Made by a program: the position numbers and the translations under genes. A stretch of 64,000 bases of DNA from CAVOXO01 sp963700425 (GTDB lineage Bacteria > Actinomycetota > Acidimicrobiia > Acidimicrobiales > Microtrichaceae), in contig CAVOXO010000001.1 in assembly GCA_963700425.1 (NCBI GenBank), positions 434,001-498,000 of the forward strand, written 5' to 3'. Below are positions 34,154 through 44,448 of the stretch, piece by piece (position 1 is the first letter of the stretch; the number at the start of each line of letters is the position of its first letter). The notes beneath the pieces were generated by a model. That model was not told where the DNA came from. It did not search any database and saw only the letters and a program-made list of their open reading frames with translations.

Positions 34154-37140
34154 ATGGATTCGCAGCTCGACGCTTCCGGCGGCATCAGTACCGACGACGC
34201 CGAGCCGGCTGAGTCGACGCCCGACCCCACCCCGGCGACCGGCGTGGGGGACCCACCGGCGGCGGATCGTCACGAAGAGCTCTGGCGGCTGCTGCTCAGC
34301 CTCCTCGTGGTGGGGGCCTGCTGTGTCTACGTGTTCTGGGTGGTGCACCCCGAACTGGTGCTTCCGGGACACGACACCCACGGGTGGGGACATGGGGTCG
34401 CACGTCTGGGGTCCCGAGTTCCTCAAGGACCACCTGCTGCCCCAGGGCCGCCTCACGGGTTGGAGCCCCGATTGGTATGCGGGGTTCCCTGCCTACACCT
34501 TCTACATGGTGCCGCCGAGTCTGGCGATCCTCGCCCTCGACGCCGGTTGGATCGACATCACCTCGTTCCTGGGCACGCTGGCGGCGATGGTCCTGGTGGC
34601 AGCCGGCGCCTTCGGTGCGATCCGGGCCCGGTCCCTGCGCCCCCCGCTGATCCGGGTCGGAGCCTGGGCACTGTGCGTTCTCATTCCGCTCCTGTCGATC
34701 TCGTTCCCCTACAACGTCGCCTTCAAGTTGGTGGCGGTCTCGGGCATCGTCTCCATGCCCGCGGCCGTGTGGGTCGCCCTCCGTGGTCTGTCGCTGCGGT
34801 CACCGGGGCCGGAGCTCGGCGCGGTCGCGTCGGTCTTCTTCCTGATGGACAAGACCATCTTCCACATCTACGGCGGGAACATCGCCTCGACGATGGCCGG
34901 AGAGTTCGCCTTCTCGATCAGCCTGAGCCTGTCGTTGTTCGCCATCGGCGTCGTGGCCCGCGGGGTGGCGACAGGTAGGCACCGGGCGCTGGGGGCGGCC
35001 CTGCGTCGCGGGAGCTCTTCTGTGCCACATCATCCCCGCCTTCTTCGCCGCCGTCGGCATCGTGTTGATCATCGTGATGCGTCCCACGAAGCGGACCTTC
35101 GGCTGGGCACTCATGGCGGGTCCCGTCGCGTTGGCGTTGACCCTGTGGTGGTACGTGCCGTTCTTCGGAAACCGCCGCTACCTCAATGACATGGGATGGG
35201 AGCGGCTGGGGGTCAGCCGCAACGCGGAGGGCGTCAACGAGGTGAACTGGGATCAGATGCGGCGCTTCCTGTTGCCGTTCGGCCCCCACAAGATCAACGA
35301 CGTCGACTACCCCGATCCGAACATGTGGGGAGGGAAGGTCTTCTTCGTTCTGGCCATCATCGGCGTTCTGTTGTCCCTGGTGATGTTCGTCCGTGCCGGG
35401 ATCTGGCTCACGTTCATGACATCGATGGCGGCGGTCGCGTTCGTCATCATGCCCCAGGGTCGGTTCTGGAACGCGAGGGTGCTGCCCTTCTACTACCTGT
35501 GCATCTACCTTCTCGCCGCCGTGGGCGTGTATCTGGCGCTGAGGGCGCTGGCCATGGTGATGAGCGGACGTTGGATCGACCTGCCCCTGTGGGCGAGTTG
35601 GACGGCGGCGGGGGCGGCGGTGTTCCTGATGTGGGCGATGATGGGCATGACGCTCCGGGAGATGCCGGGAGGCCATCTCGCCGACGGACCGCAAGGTCCC
35701 CAGACGGTCTATGCGTGGGGACCATTCACCTCGGAGTACTTCGGAGTGGTCCGGGGATGGGCGAAGTGGAACTTCGAGGGACTGGAGCAGAAACCCGGCC
35801 TCGACGTGGCGACAGGCGAGATGCGGACTGGCGACTCCGACGAGTTCTTCGGACTCGTCGACGAAATGGCGCGCGTCGGTCAGGAGGAAGGGTGCGGTCA
35901 GTCGTACTGGGAGTACGACACCGACATCCTCAACAAGTACGGGACCCCCATGGCGCCGATGATGCTGCCGTACTTCACCGAGAGCTGCATCGGCTCGATG
36001 GAGGGCCTGTACTTCGAGGCGTCGTCGACCACGCCCTACCACTTCATCGTCCAGTCGGAGCTCTCGCAGCGGCCGTCCCGGCCCCAGCGGTTCGACGAGA
36101 ACCTCGGTTTCGAGTCGAGTCCGTACCCGGCCTTCGACCTCGATGCCGGAATCAGTCATCTCCAGATGCTGGGAGTTCGGTACTTCCTGGCGGCCACCGA
36201 TGAGACCAAGGCGGCCGCGGCATCCGACGATCGGCTGCGCCGTGTGGGGGGCTCCGAACCCTGGGAGATCTACGAGGTCTCCGGCATCGAGCCGGTGGTT
36301 CCGCTGGAGAACCTGCCCGTCGTGTGGGACAACGTCGACGGGGACATCTACTCGTGGGCGCGTCCGGCCGTCGACTGGTTCACCGATGAACGGGTGTGGG
36401 ATGTCCGGCCGGCCAACTCAGGTCCCGCGTCGTGGCCGCGTGCCTCGGCCGACCCCGCCGCCGAGGCGGGCCTCGCCTACGGAGACCTGCCACGGGTGCC
36501 GGCGCCCTTCCCGAACCTGCGGGTCACGAACGTCTCGGAGACGATCGAGGCCGAACATCTCGACGAGCTGTCCTTCGACGTGAGCCGCGTCGGATCCCCC
36601 GTTCTGATCCGTACCTCGTACTTCCCCAATTGGGAGGTGGAGGGCGCGGATGGCCCCTATCGCGTCGCTCCCAACCAGATGGTGGTCGTGCCGACCGAGA
36701 AACACGTCACCCTCACCTACGGTCGGTCGACGCTGGAGTGGACCTCGGCCCTGGCGTCGCTGCTGGGGTTCGTCGGGCTCCTGGGTCTCGTGGCATACCG
36801 GCCCCGGCATCCGGAGGACTCACCGTACGAGTTCTTCGGTGATCGCCGACCGCTGCGAACCGACGACTTCTGGGCGTTCCCCGCTCTGGGACCCGACGGT
36901 GATGAGCCGCCCGATGGCGCCGATCCGCCCACGCCGCCCGATGGCGCCGATCCGCCCACGCCGTCCGATGGCGCCGATCCGCCGACGCCGTCCGATGGCG
37001 CCGATCCGCCCACGCCGCCCGATGATCCGGCCGCCGACGATCCGGCTTCCGACGATCCGGCTTCCGACGATCCGGCTTCCGACGATCCGGCTTCCGACGA
37101 TCCCGCTCCCGACGACCCGGCTCCGGTCGACCCTCGGTGA
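34154..37140 (+). CDS. Large polytopic membrane protein, PTPS-related/GT-C-like, two frameshifts
   Basis: About 995 residues. The N-terminal 45 residues are acidic and disordered, then a helix and the loop LPGHDTHGWGDMGSHVW. The motif WSPDWYAGFPAYTFYMVPPS matches the 6-pyruvoyl-tetrahydropterin-synthase-related membrane domain (PF10131), which is GT-C-like. About twelve membrane helices follow; then an extracytoplasmic domain of about 350 residues, a final helix (LLGFVGLLGLVAYRP) and a repetitive acidic tail. Frame breaks near 34390 and 35010. It probably acts in lipid-linked glycan transfer together with the downstream GtrA-GT2 protein, whose start overlaps its stop (GTGA). Confidence 0.75.
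36913..37020 (+). repeat. Four 27-bp tandem repeats (DGADPPTPP/S units)
   Basis: Units start at 36913, 36940, 36967 and 36994 and differ at a few third positions. Each encodes nine residues of a Pro/Asp-rich tail. The copy number probably varies between strains by slippage. Confidence 0.9.
37036..37125 (+). repeat. Six 15-bp tandem repeats (DDPAS/P units)
   Basis: Units start every 15 bases from 37036; the first four are identical, the last two diverged. They extend the acidic cytoplasmic or external tail of the 34.1 kb membrane protein. Confidence 0.9.
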
Positions 37141-38398
37141 GGTTCCTCCGTCGGTTCGCCACTGTCGGAGCGGCGGTGACGGTCCTCGACATCGGGGCGA
37201 CGTTGATCCTGGCGGTCAACTGGAACGTGTCGTTGATGCTGGTCGACGCGGTTGCCGTGGCCTTCGCCACGGCGGTGTCCTATTGGCTCCACCGGCTCAT
37301 CAGTTACAGCGCCGAGCCGGCGCGGCGATGGTTCCGCGACATCCCCCACTACCTGATGGGAGCCGTGACCGCCGGCGCAGCCGACGTTGCCCTGTTCGGC
37401 ATCCTCACCGCCGGCGTGTCCTCGCGGACCGCCGCCGCACTCTTCGTGCCGAAGTGCCTGTCGATACTCGGCGCGTTCCTCGTGAGGATCGCGTTCTACC
37501 GTGACGCCATGTTCCGATCGGTCCGGTCCGATCAGATGGAGCCGGCCCGACGCCCCCTCGAGGACACCGGCGTCAGATTGAGCCTCGTCATCCCGGCGTT
37601 CGGCGAGGGGGACGGAATCGGATCGGCGTTGGCCCAGGTCGAGGAGTCCCTCGGGCACCTGCGCACCGACGGCGGCCTGGAAGTGATCGTGGTCGACGAC
37701 GGGTCCGACGACGACACCGCAGCCGCGGCGGAGCGAGGCGGCGCGGATGTGGTGCTCCGTCACGAGGTCAACAGGGGCAAGGGCGCTGCGGTCCGTTCGG
37801 GAATGCTCGTCGCTCGCGGTGCCACCGTCGCGTTCACCGACGCCGATCTCTCCTACTCGCCCGACCAGGTGGAACGGCTCATGGATGCGATCGAGGACGG
37901 CTGGGACGTCGTCGTGGGCTCGCGGCGCCACACCGAGACGACCACCCTCGTCGCCGCCGGGCGCCTGCGGGAGGTCGGCGGCCGGGTCATCAACGCGTTC
38001 ACCAGCCTGCGTGCTGCTGGGTCAGTACCGCGACACCCAGTGCGGGCTGAAGGCGTTTCGTGGGGACGTCGCCCGCCTGATCTTCGCCCGGTCGAAGATC
38101 GACGGCTTCGCCTTCGACGTCGAGGTGTTCCACCTCGTGGAGCGTTTCCGCCTCACGCTGGTCGACGTTCCCGTCGAGCTGCGCCAACTCCAGTCGCTCG
38201 ACCGTTCACGTCGTCTCCGATGCCGTCCGTCTCGTGGCCGATCTCTTCCGGATACGGGCCCACGCCCACGGTGGCGACTACGAGCTCACCGATGCCGAAG
38301 CGGAAAGGTGGTGGGGACCGGGCGAGCAGCCTCATGGCGACGATCGGAGCGGTCACCCCCCGGCGCCGTCCCGAGGGGCGACGGACCCCGACCGGTAG
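37137..38398 (+). CDS. GtrA-like membrane domain fused to GT2 polyprenyl-phosphate glycosyltransferase, two frameshifts
   Basis: About 420 residues. The N-terminal 130 residues hold four membrane helices of GtrA type (VTVLDIGATLI, SYWLHRLISYS), which in other systems flip undecaprenyl-phosphate-linked sugars. A linker leads to a GT2 domain: LSLVIPAFGEGDGI, VDDGSDDDT, FTDADLSYSPDQ (metal-binding), VVGSRRH and, after a frame break near 38013, RDTQCGLKAFRGDVA and FDVEVFHL. A second break near 38205 precedes the C-terminus (HAHGGDYELTDAEAERWWG) ending at TAG 38396-38398. It likely makes and flips a polyprenyl-phosphate sugar used by the membrane protein upstream. Confidence 0.82.
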
Positions 38399-38401
38399 CA
38401 T
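38396..38401 (+). promoter_or_regulatory. Candidate -10 box before manB
   Basis: TAGCAT is followed by 9 bases and ATG 38411. Its first three bases are the stop codon of the upstream gene. Confidence 0.35.
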
Positions 38402-38410
38402 TGTCGACCG

Positions 38411-39769
38411 ATGCACGACCTCCACAACATCTTCAAGGCATACGACGTTCGGGGCATCGTCCCCGACCAGTTCGATTCCGCGGACGCCCGGGCCATCGGT
38501 GCGGCGTTCGGTGAGTTCGTCCGGGACCGAGGATCACGATGTCGTCGCGGGTACTCGTCGGACGCGACATGCGACCGTCGGGCGTGGACATGACCGAGGC
38601 CTTCGCCGACGGAGTGTACGTCGCAGGGCCTCGACGTCGTCGACCTCGGTCTGGCCTCGACCGATCTGGTGTACTTCGCCGCGGGTCACTCGACGCACCG
38701 GCGGCGATGTTCACCGCCTCGCACAATCCCGCTCAGTACAACGGCATCAAGTTCTGCCTGTCGGGAGCGCGGCCCGTCGGTGAGGACAGCGGACTGGGCC
38801 GGCATCCGTGATCGGGCCACCGAGGGGGTGGGACCGGTCGCGACGAACGGGCGGGGTGAGCACTGCGGACCTGCTCGACGAGTTCGCCGAACACGTTCGG
38901 GGGTTCGTCGACGTGTCCCATCTGGCGCCGTTGAAGGTCGTCGCCGACACCGCCAACGGCATGGGCGGTCTGGTCGTTCCCGCGGTGTTCGCCGATCTGC
39001 CGTTCGATCTCGAGATCATGTATGGCGAGCTCGACGGGACGTTCCCCAACCATCCCGCCGACCCGATCCAACCGGCGAATCAGGTCGACCTGGTGGCGCG
39101 GGTGGTCGAGACCGGCGCAGACGTCGGCCTGGCGTTCGACGGTGACGCCGATCGGGTGTTTCTCGTCGACGAGCGCGGAGCGGGGCTGTCGGGATCGACC
39201 ACCACGGCGATCCTGGCGGACGCGATTCTGGCCAGGAACCCGGGACGCAAGGTCGTCCACAACCTCATCTGCTCCAAGTCGGTGTCCGAGGTCATCGTCG
39301 AGGGTGGAGGAATCCCGATCAGGTCCAGGGTGGGGCATTCGTTCATCAAGGAGATCATGGCCACCGAGGACGCCGTCTTCGGTGGCGAGCACTCCGCGCA
39401 CTACTACTTCGCCGACAACTACCGCGCCGATTCGGGGTTGATCGCCGCGGTGATGGTGCTCGAGCAGATGTGCGAGTCGCGGCCTCCCTCTGTCCGAACT
39501 TGCGACAGCCCTACGAGCGCTACGCGGCGTCGGGCGAGATCAACACCGTCGTCGACGATCCCGCAGCCGTCATCGACGTGGTGGCGGCCGCGTTCGCCGA
39601 TCTCGATCAGGATCGGCTCGACGGTCTGACCGTGGATGCCGGGGACTGGTGGTTCAACCTGCGCCCGTCGAACACCGAACCTCTCCTTCGACTCAACCTC
39701 GAGGCACCTGACGAGGCCGAGGTCGCCCGTCGAGTCGAGCAGGTCCGGTCACACTTCGGTTCCGTCTGA
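38411..39769 (+). CDS. manB: Phosphomannomutase/phosphoglucomutase, several frameshifts
   Basis: It interconverts mannose-6-phosphate and mannose-1-phosphate. The order is clear across frames: FKAYDVRGIVPDQ, LVGRDMRPSG, the phosphoserine loop TASHNPAQYNG, the magnesium loop FDGDADR, the sugar loop GGEHSAHYYF and the phosphate-binding RPSNTEPLLRLN. At least six indels interrupt it, mostly between 38530 and 38870 and near 39475. For example an extra base near 38615 splits the region before QGLDVVDLGLAS, and a missing C near 38690 splits AAGHLDAPAAMF. Rejoined length is about 450 residues. Mycobacterial manB (Rv3257c) also lies beside a SIS isomerase gene. Confidence 0.9.
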
Positions 39770-39828
39770 GCGAGTCGTCGCGAGTACCGTCTGGGATCGC
39801 TTCGAACCGACGGATGTGGTGATCTCGC

Positions 39829-40077
39829 ATGGCAATGGCCGACGAACGACTGCTCGAGTACCTGGCGTGCCCCGAGGACAAGGGTCCACTGCTCTACTTC
39901 GCAGACGACGACCTCCTCTACAACCCACGCCTCCAGCGGAGCTACCCGATCGTGGACGGCATCCCCGTGATGCTCATCGACGAGGCGACGTCGGTGTCGG
40001 CCGCCGATCACAAGAAGTTGGTGGCGAGGGCGAAGAAGGACGGAATCGAGCCCAACTTCGAGACAACGGACGCCTGA
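39829..40077 (+). CDS. Trm112/UPF0434 family small protein
   Basis: 82 residues, intact. RLLEYLACPEDKGPL...NPRLQRSYPIVDGIPVML is the Trm112 (UPF0434) pattern, with one Cys of the usual zinc knuckle retained. Eukaryotic Trm112 activates methyltransferases; the bacterial role is unclear. Located between manB and the SIS isomerase gene. A TACCGT box at 39785-39790 could start a transcript with a leader of about 30 bases. Confidence 0.8.
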   Translation: MAMADERLLEYLACPEDKGPLLYFADDDLLYNPRLQRSYPIVDGIPVMLIDEATSVSAADHKKLVARAKKDGIEPNFETTDA

Positions 40078-40079
40078 GC

Positions 40080-41182
40080 GTGAGCCGACATCCTCGACTC
40101 GCTCGACATGTTCGGCGCAGCCGCGTCTCTGGCCGATCAGGTCGACGCGGCCCGTTCGACATCGCCGAGGGCGTCGACGGCCTGCCGTCCGCCGACGGGC
40201 GTCAACTCGGTCGTGGTGCTGGGGATGGGCGGAAGCGGCATCGGAGGAGATCTCCTGGCGGCTGCGACCGGTTCGACCCTTCCCGTCCCCGTGGTCGTTC
40301 CGAAGGGCTACGCGGCGCCCGAGTTCGTCGGTCCCGACACCCTGGTGTTCGCGGTGTCGTTCTCCGGCAACACCGAGGAGACCGTCGAGGCGGCGACCGA
40401 AGCGGCGAAGCGGGGTGCCCGCATGGTCGTCATCGCCGCTGGTGGGCGAGATGGCCCGGCTGGCCGACGGAATGGGATGCCGTTCACGTCCCCATCGTCG
40501 AGGGGATCCCCATGCCCAGAGCCGGTATCGGCGCGGTCTCCATTCCGCCGCTGGTCATCCTGGAGCGCATGGGTCTGATCGCCGGGATCGGCGACGAGAT
40601 CGATTCGGCGGTTCGTCAGCTCCGGAAGCGGACCCGACGAGCTGACCGCCCCCGACTCCGACGATGGCGACCCTCGCCCGTCGCATCGGCCGGACCATGC
40701 CGATCGTCTACGGCGGCGGTTCGCTCGGAGAGGTGGCGGCCCACCGGTGGAAGGGTCAGTTCAACGAGAACGCCAAGGTGCCGAGCCTTCGCCAACCGAA
40801 TCCCCGAGCTGACCCACAACGAGATCTGCGGCTGGGGACAGCACGGCGACGTGACCCGCCAGGTCTTCACCCTGATCCTGCTGCGCCACGACCAACGAAC
40901 ACTCCCAGACGGCTCGTCGGTTCGACATGGTTGCCGAGATCATGGAGGAAGTCGTGGCCGGCGTTCACGAGGTCGCGCGCGTCGGGCGACACGCTTCTGG
41001 CTCAGCTGTTCGACCTGATCCTCATGGGCGACTTCGTGTCGCTGGAACTGGCTGCGCAGACCGAGGTCGATCCGGGGCCGGTGCCGATTCTCGACGATCT
41101 CAAGACGTCCTTCGTCGTTGATCGGGCGCGAGCTGCGACGACGGCATCGTCCTTGAAGAGCCAGCGGTCGGCGAGCAGGTAG
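40080..41182 (+). CDS. SIS-domain phosphoglucose/phosphomannose isomerase, many frameshifts
   Basis: A bifunctional glucose/mannose-6-phosphate isomerase of the Pgi/Pmi SIS family. Fragments in three frames give the order DILDSLDMFGAAASLADQVDA, VVVLGMGGSGIGGDLLAA, FAVSFSGNTEET (sugar-phosphate loop), IPMPRAGIGAVSIPPLVILERMG, PIVYGGGSLGEVAAHRWKGQFNENAK, PELTHNEICGWG (active-site Glu/His) and LFDLILMGDFVSLELA. At least seven indels lie between. Start GTG 40080 is 3 bases after the Trm112-like stop. The end is blurred; the last sound family motif is at about 41100, and the given end is the stop of the final frame. It would supply mannose-6-phosphate to ManB. Confidence 0.85.
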
Positions 41183-41607
41183 CGGCATCACCCAGAAGAC
41201 CCCTGTTCCGCTGAGCGACGCGATCAGGACCCGGATACCACGCCAGACCTCGTCGTCGTCGGGAAGAGGATGGCCGCGAGCCACAGCGTCGTCGACGATG
41301 CGATCACTCCGCCCACGGCCAGGTCCAGAAGACCGCGGCGTCCCTCGTCGACCTGGCTGGAGCTTCGCAGTCCCCATACGAAGCGGCGCGACGCCAGGTA
41401 GTACGGCGGGCTGAGGATCGTCGCCACCATCACGTTCGCCAGTGCGTTGTCGCGTCCGCTGTCCGATCCGTCGAACCCGAACGCCACGATCAGTTGAAGG
41501 AGCACCTGACCGATCGGGACGAAAACGGCCGACACCGACGCGTAGCGCAGCTTGCGCCGCATCTCCGGTGATCGGAGCTGATCCACGAGGGAGCCAAGGA
41601 GGGGCAC
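41100..41607 (-). CDS. GtrA-like membrane protein, frameshifted
   Basis: A GtrA-type four-helix membrane protein. Read on the minus strand: RRKLRYASVSAVFVPIGQVLLQL, NVMVATILSPPYYLASRRFVWG, AVGGVIASSTTLWLA and, after a frame break near 41225, SGTGVFWV followed (after another) by YLLADRWLFKDDA. GtrA proteins help flip undecaprenyl-phosphate sugars. The end converges with the SIS gene. The start is uncertain: the same frame is open to 41739, but the divergent promoter at 41685 argues for an inner start such as GTG 41607. Boundaries are approximate. Confidence 0.6.
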
Positions 41608-41684
41608 GGTGCTCTCGTTGTAGCCGAACGGCGCCTCCGGATCGGGTTTCTCTGCCGGTCCGAGGGAGATTCGCTTCCCGTCGA

Positions 41685-41690
41685 TAGGCT
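41685..41690 (+). promoter_or_regulatory. -10 box, leaderless start of the methyltransferase gene
   Basis: TAGGCT is followed by 7 bases and ATG 41698. The same hexamer and spacing precede ftsH. Confidence 0.5.
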
Positions 41691-41697
41691 CGCTCCG

Positions 41698-42534
41698 ATG
41701 CCAGCGCGAACGACAAGACGTCATCGAGGCCAACGTCAAGGTTCATTCCCGCCTCGCTCACCAGTACAACGAGGACGAGCCCCATTTCCGCCCGGAGAAC
41801 CAGGCGAAGGTGGCGAATCGACTACGCGAGGTCGCAGCGCGGGCGGGTTCGTCCCGCCTGTTGGACATGGGCTGCGGAACCGGTTTCATGTTGAACCATG
41901 CCGCAGGCGTTTTCGACGAGTGCCACGGCGTGGATGCCACCCAGGCCATGCTCGATCGGGTCGACACGTCGGTGGGCAACATCTCGGTTCAGCGCGGGGA
42001 GGCCGAGAACGTTCCGTTCGACGACGGGTCGTTCGACGTCGTCACCGCGTATTCGTTTCTCCATCACCTCTTCGACCATCGCGACGTGTTGGCCGAGGCG
42101 TCGCGGGTCCTGCGTCCGGGCGGCGGCGTGTACATCGATCTCGAACCCAATCGGACGTTCTGGACGTCGGTGCGCGACCGCTCTCCGTCGGGCCGTCGAT
42201 CTCGACGCGGTGGTCGAGCCCGTGAGGGTCGCGAGCTCTTCGACTCGGCGATGAGATGGAACGCGACCACGGCATTCCCTCCGACGAGTTCTGGTCGGCG
42301 GAACACATCAAGTCGGATCTGGACGGATTCGATCCCGACGAGTTCGCCGCGGACCTCGCCGCCGCGGGCTTCGTTGACGTCGACGTTCGCCTGGACTGGT
42401 TCCTCGGACAAGGAGTGGTCCATCACGAGCAGTCGCCCGAGGCGGCCATTCGATGGGCGCATCACCTCGAGCGTCTGCGCCCGATGAGCGACGGGCTGTT
42501 CAAGTACCTGTGGGCCATCGCCCGCAAAACGTGA
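41698..42534 (+). CDS. Class I SAM-dependent methyltransferase, about three frameshifts
   Basis: About 278 residues. VHSRLAHQYNEDEPHFRPENQAKV is followed by SAM motif I LLDMGCGTGFML, the acidic GVDATQAM, then GEAENVPFDDGSFDVVTAYSFLHHL (motif II/III) and VLRPGGGVYIDLEPN. After breaks near 42190 and 42245 the C-terminus reads GIPSDEFWSAEHIKSDLDGFDPDEFAADL to TGA 42532-42534. A first indel just after the start shifts the frame near 41715. The substrate is unknown; its position at the head of a sugar cluster suggests a sugar or lipid-linked acceptor. Start ATG 41698 is supported by the -10 box. Confidence 0.8.
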
Positions 42535-42547
42535 CAACGAGGCGCCG

Positions 42548-43330
42548 ATGACGCCGGCCGACACCCTCGACGCCGTCACCACCACCGGTTTCGCCGTGGT
42601 GCCCGATGTCCTGTCACGGCTCGAAGCGACATCGTTCGCCGACATCTTGGACGCCATGGTCGCCGAAGACCTGGCGCCACCCCGATCCCCGGCGACGGGC
42701 GGACGACTGGATGGTGTTCAATCCGTATCCTTCGCGATCCTGCGCTTCCTCGAGTTGATCACCCGTTCCGACGTCGATGCGACCACGTCGAGGCGGTGCT
42801 CGGGCCCGACGGCGATCCTCTATGCCTGCGTCACGTCGTCGATGCCTCCCGACGGGAAGCAATTACTCGGAGCGGGTCCATGTCGACTCTCCCCGGGTCG
42901 TGCCCGGCTACCCCACGAATGTCGGGGTGATGATCTGCCTCGACGACTTCACCGTCGAGAACGGGGCGACGTCGATGCTGCCCCGGTCCTTCGAACGGCT
43001 GGAACGGCCCACCGACGAGCGAGTTCGACCGCGCACGCCGAGGTGCTGCTTCCCGACGGCCGGGCAGCCTGATCGTGTTCAACGCGCGCACCTGGCACCC
43101 GGCGGCGTCAACGGAACCGACCGGCCCCGACATGCCATCACCGCCAACTACTGCCGGTCGTTCATGCGCCAACATTTCGACTTCCCCCGGATGATTCCTC
43201 CCGAGGTGGCCGACACCTGACCGAGTACGCAGCGACGGATCCTCGGATTCAACGTCCGGATGCCCACCTCGCTCGACGAGTACTACGTCGACGACGTCCG
43301 GAGCGGCTCTATCGGCCGGGTCAGGGCTGA
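42548..43330 (+). CDS. Phytanoyl-CoA dioxygenase (PhyH) family protein, many frameshifts
   Basis: An Fe(II)/2-oxoglutarate oxygenase-like protein of about 260 residues. FAVVPDVLSRLEA at the start; the iron motif HxD in ERVHVDSP followed by NVGVMICLDDFTVENGATSMLPRSF; the distal iron His in FNARTWHPA; then MRQHFDFPRM and, at the end, LDEYYV...ERLYRPGQG to TGA 43328-43330. At least four indels separate these blocks. PhyH enzymes hydroxylate lipids, sugars or small molecules. Lying between a methyltransferase and a sugar aminotransferase, it may modify a sugar or acyl group on a glycan. Confidence 0.75.
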
Positions 43331-43335
43331 GCGCC

Positions 43336-44448
43336 GTGAACGTTCCGTTCAACCGGGCGACCGTCGCTCCCCGCCAGCTCGACTACGTCGCGGAGTCGTT
43401 CGCGAGCGAGCGGATCTCGGGAGACGGGCCCTTCACCCGTCGATGCGTCGATCATCTGGCATCGATTTCGGGACACCCGGCTCGCGCTCACGCCGTCGTG
43501 CACCGCCGCGCTCGAGATGTCGGCGGTCCTGTGCGAGGTCGGGCGCCGGGGACGAGGTGATCGTTCCGTCGTTCACCTTCGTCTCCACGGCCAACGCCTT
43601 CGCCCTGTTCGGCGCCACCCCGGTCTTCGTCGACGTCGATCCGCGGCACCGTCAACATCACCGTCGCCGCCGTGGAGGCCGCGCTCACCGGCCGAACCAA
43701 GGTGGTGGTGATCGTCCACTACGGCGGCCGTCCCGCCGATGTGGGGGCCATTGCCGATCTGTGTCGCGACCGCGGCGTGCTGCTCGTCGAGGATTGTGCC
43801 CACGCGCTGTACTCCTCGGCCGGTGGACGGCCCTCGGGACCTTCGGTGACCTGGCGACGTTCAGCTTCCACGAGACCAAGAACATCAGCTGCGGCGAAGG
43901 TGGCTGCATCGTCGTGAACCGTGAGTCGATGTGGGAGCGGGCCCTGGTCGTGAGGGAGAAGGGCACCGATCGCACCCGATTCCTGCAGGGCCACGTCGAC
44001 AAGTACACGTGGGTCGATCTCGGGCTCGAGCTACCTGTTGGCCGACCCGCTGGCGGCGGTGCTGCTGGCCAGCTCGAGTTCCGTGACATCCAGGAGCGCG
44101 ACGGGCCGCGGCGGATGCGATCTCTATCGCGGCCGGAGCTCGCCGACTGGGCGTCGGACAACGGCGTGATGCTGCCGCACGCCCGCTCGACGCCGGCGAC
44201 GTTCGCGTCCCACCATCTGTTTCCCCTGGTCTTCGGTGACACATCGATGTTCGCGATCGTTTCATCGGTCACTGCTCGCGACGGCGGAGTCGGCGTCGGT
44301 GTTCCACTACCTGCCGCTCCACGATTCGGCGGTCGGGCCGACGCCTCGCGCCCGGTTCGGAGTGCCCCGTCACCGTGACGCTCTCGGTCGCCTGGCCCGC
44401 CTGCCCCTCTTCTCGGACATCACCGAGGCCGAGTCGATCACGTCGTGA
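43336..44448 (+). CDS. DegT/DnrJ/EryC1/StrS (WecE-like) sugar aminotransferase, several frameshifts
   Basis: A PLP aminotransferase acting on nucleotide-linked keto sugars. VPFNRATVAPRQLDYVAE, LALTPSCTAALEMSAVL, DEVIVPSFTFVSTANAF, VEDCAHALYSS (PLP Asp) and FSFHETKNISCGEGG (PLP Lys in HETKN) appear in order across frames. The HETKN form points to the WecE/RffA group, which makes dTDP-4-amino-4,6-dideoxygalactose. The C-terminus (FHYLPLHDSAVG, LARLPLFSDITEAE) ends at 44448. At least four indels near 43475, 43545, 43655 and 43840 split it. No dTDP-sugar dehydratase gene is in the window, so the substrate source is outside. Confidence 0.82.

Noticed and set aside
36913..37125. A CRISPR array or mini-satellite outside genes
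   Set aside because: Units are contiguous with no spacers, their periods are multiples of three, and they are translated in frame as the tail of the membrane protein.
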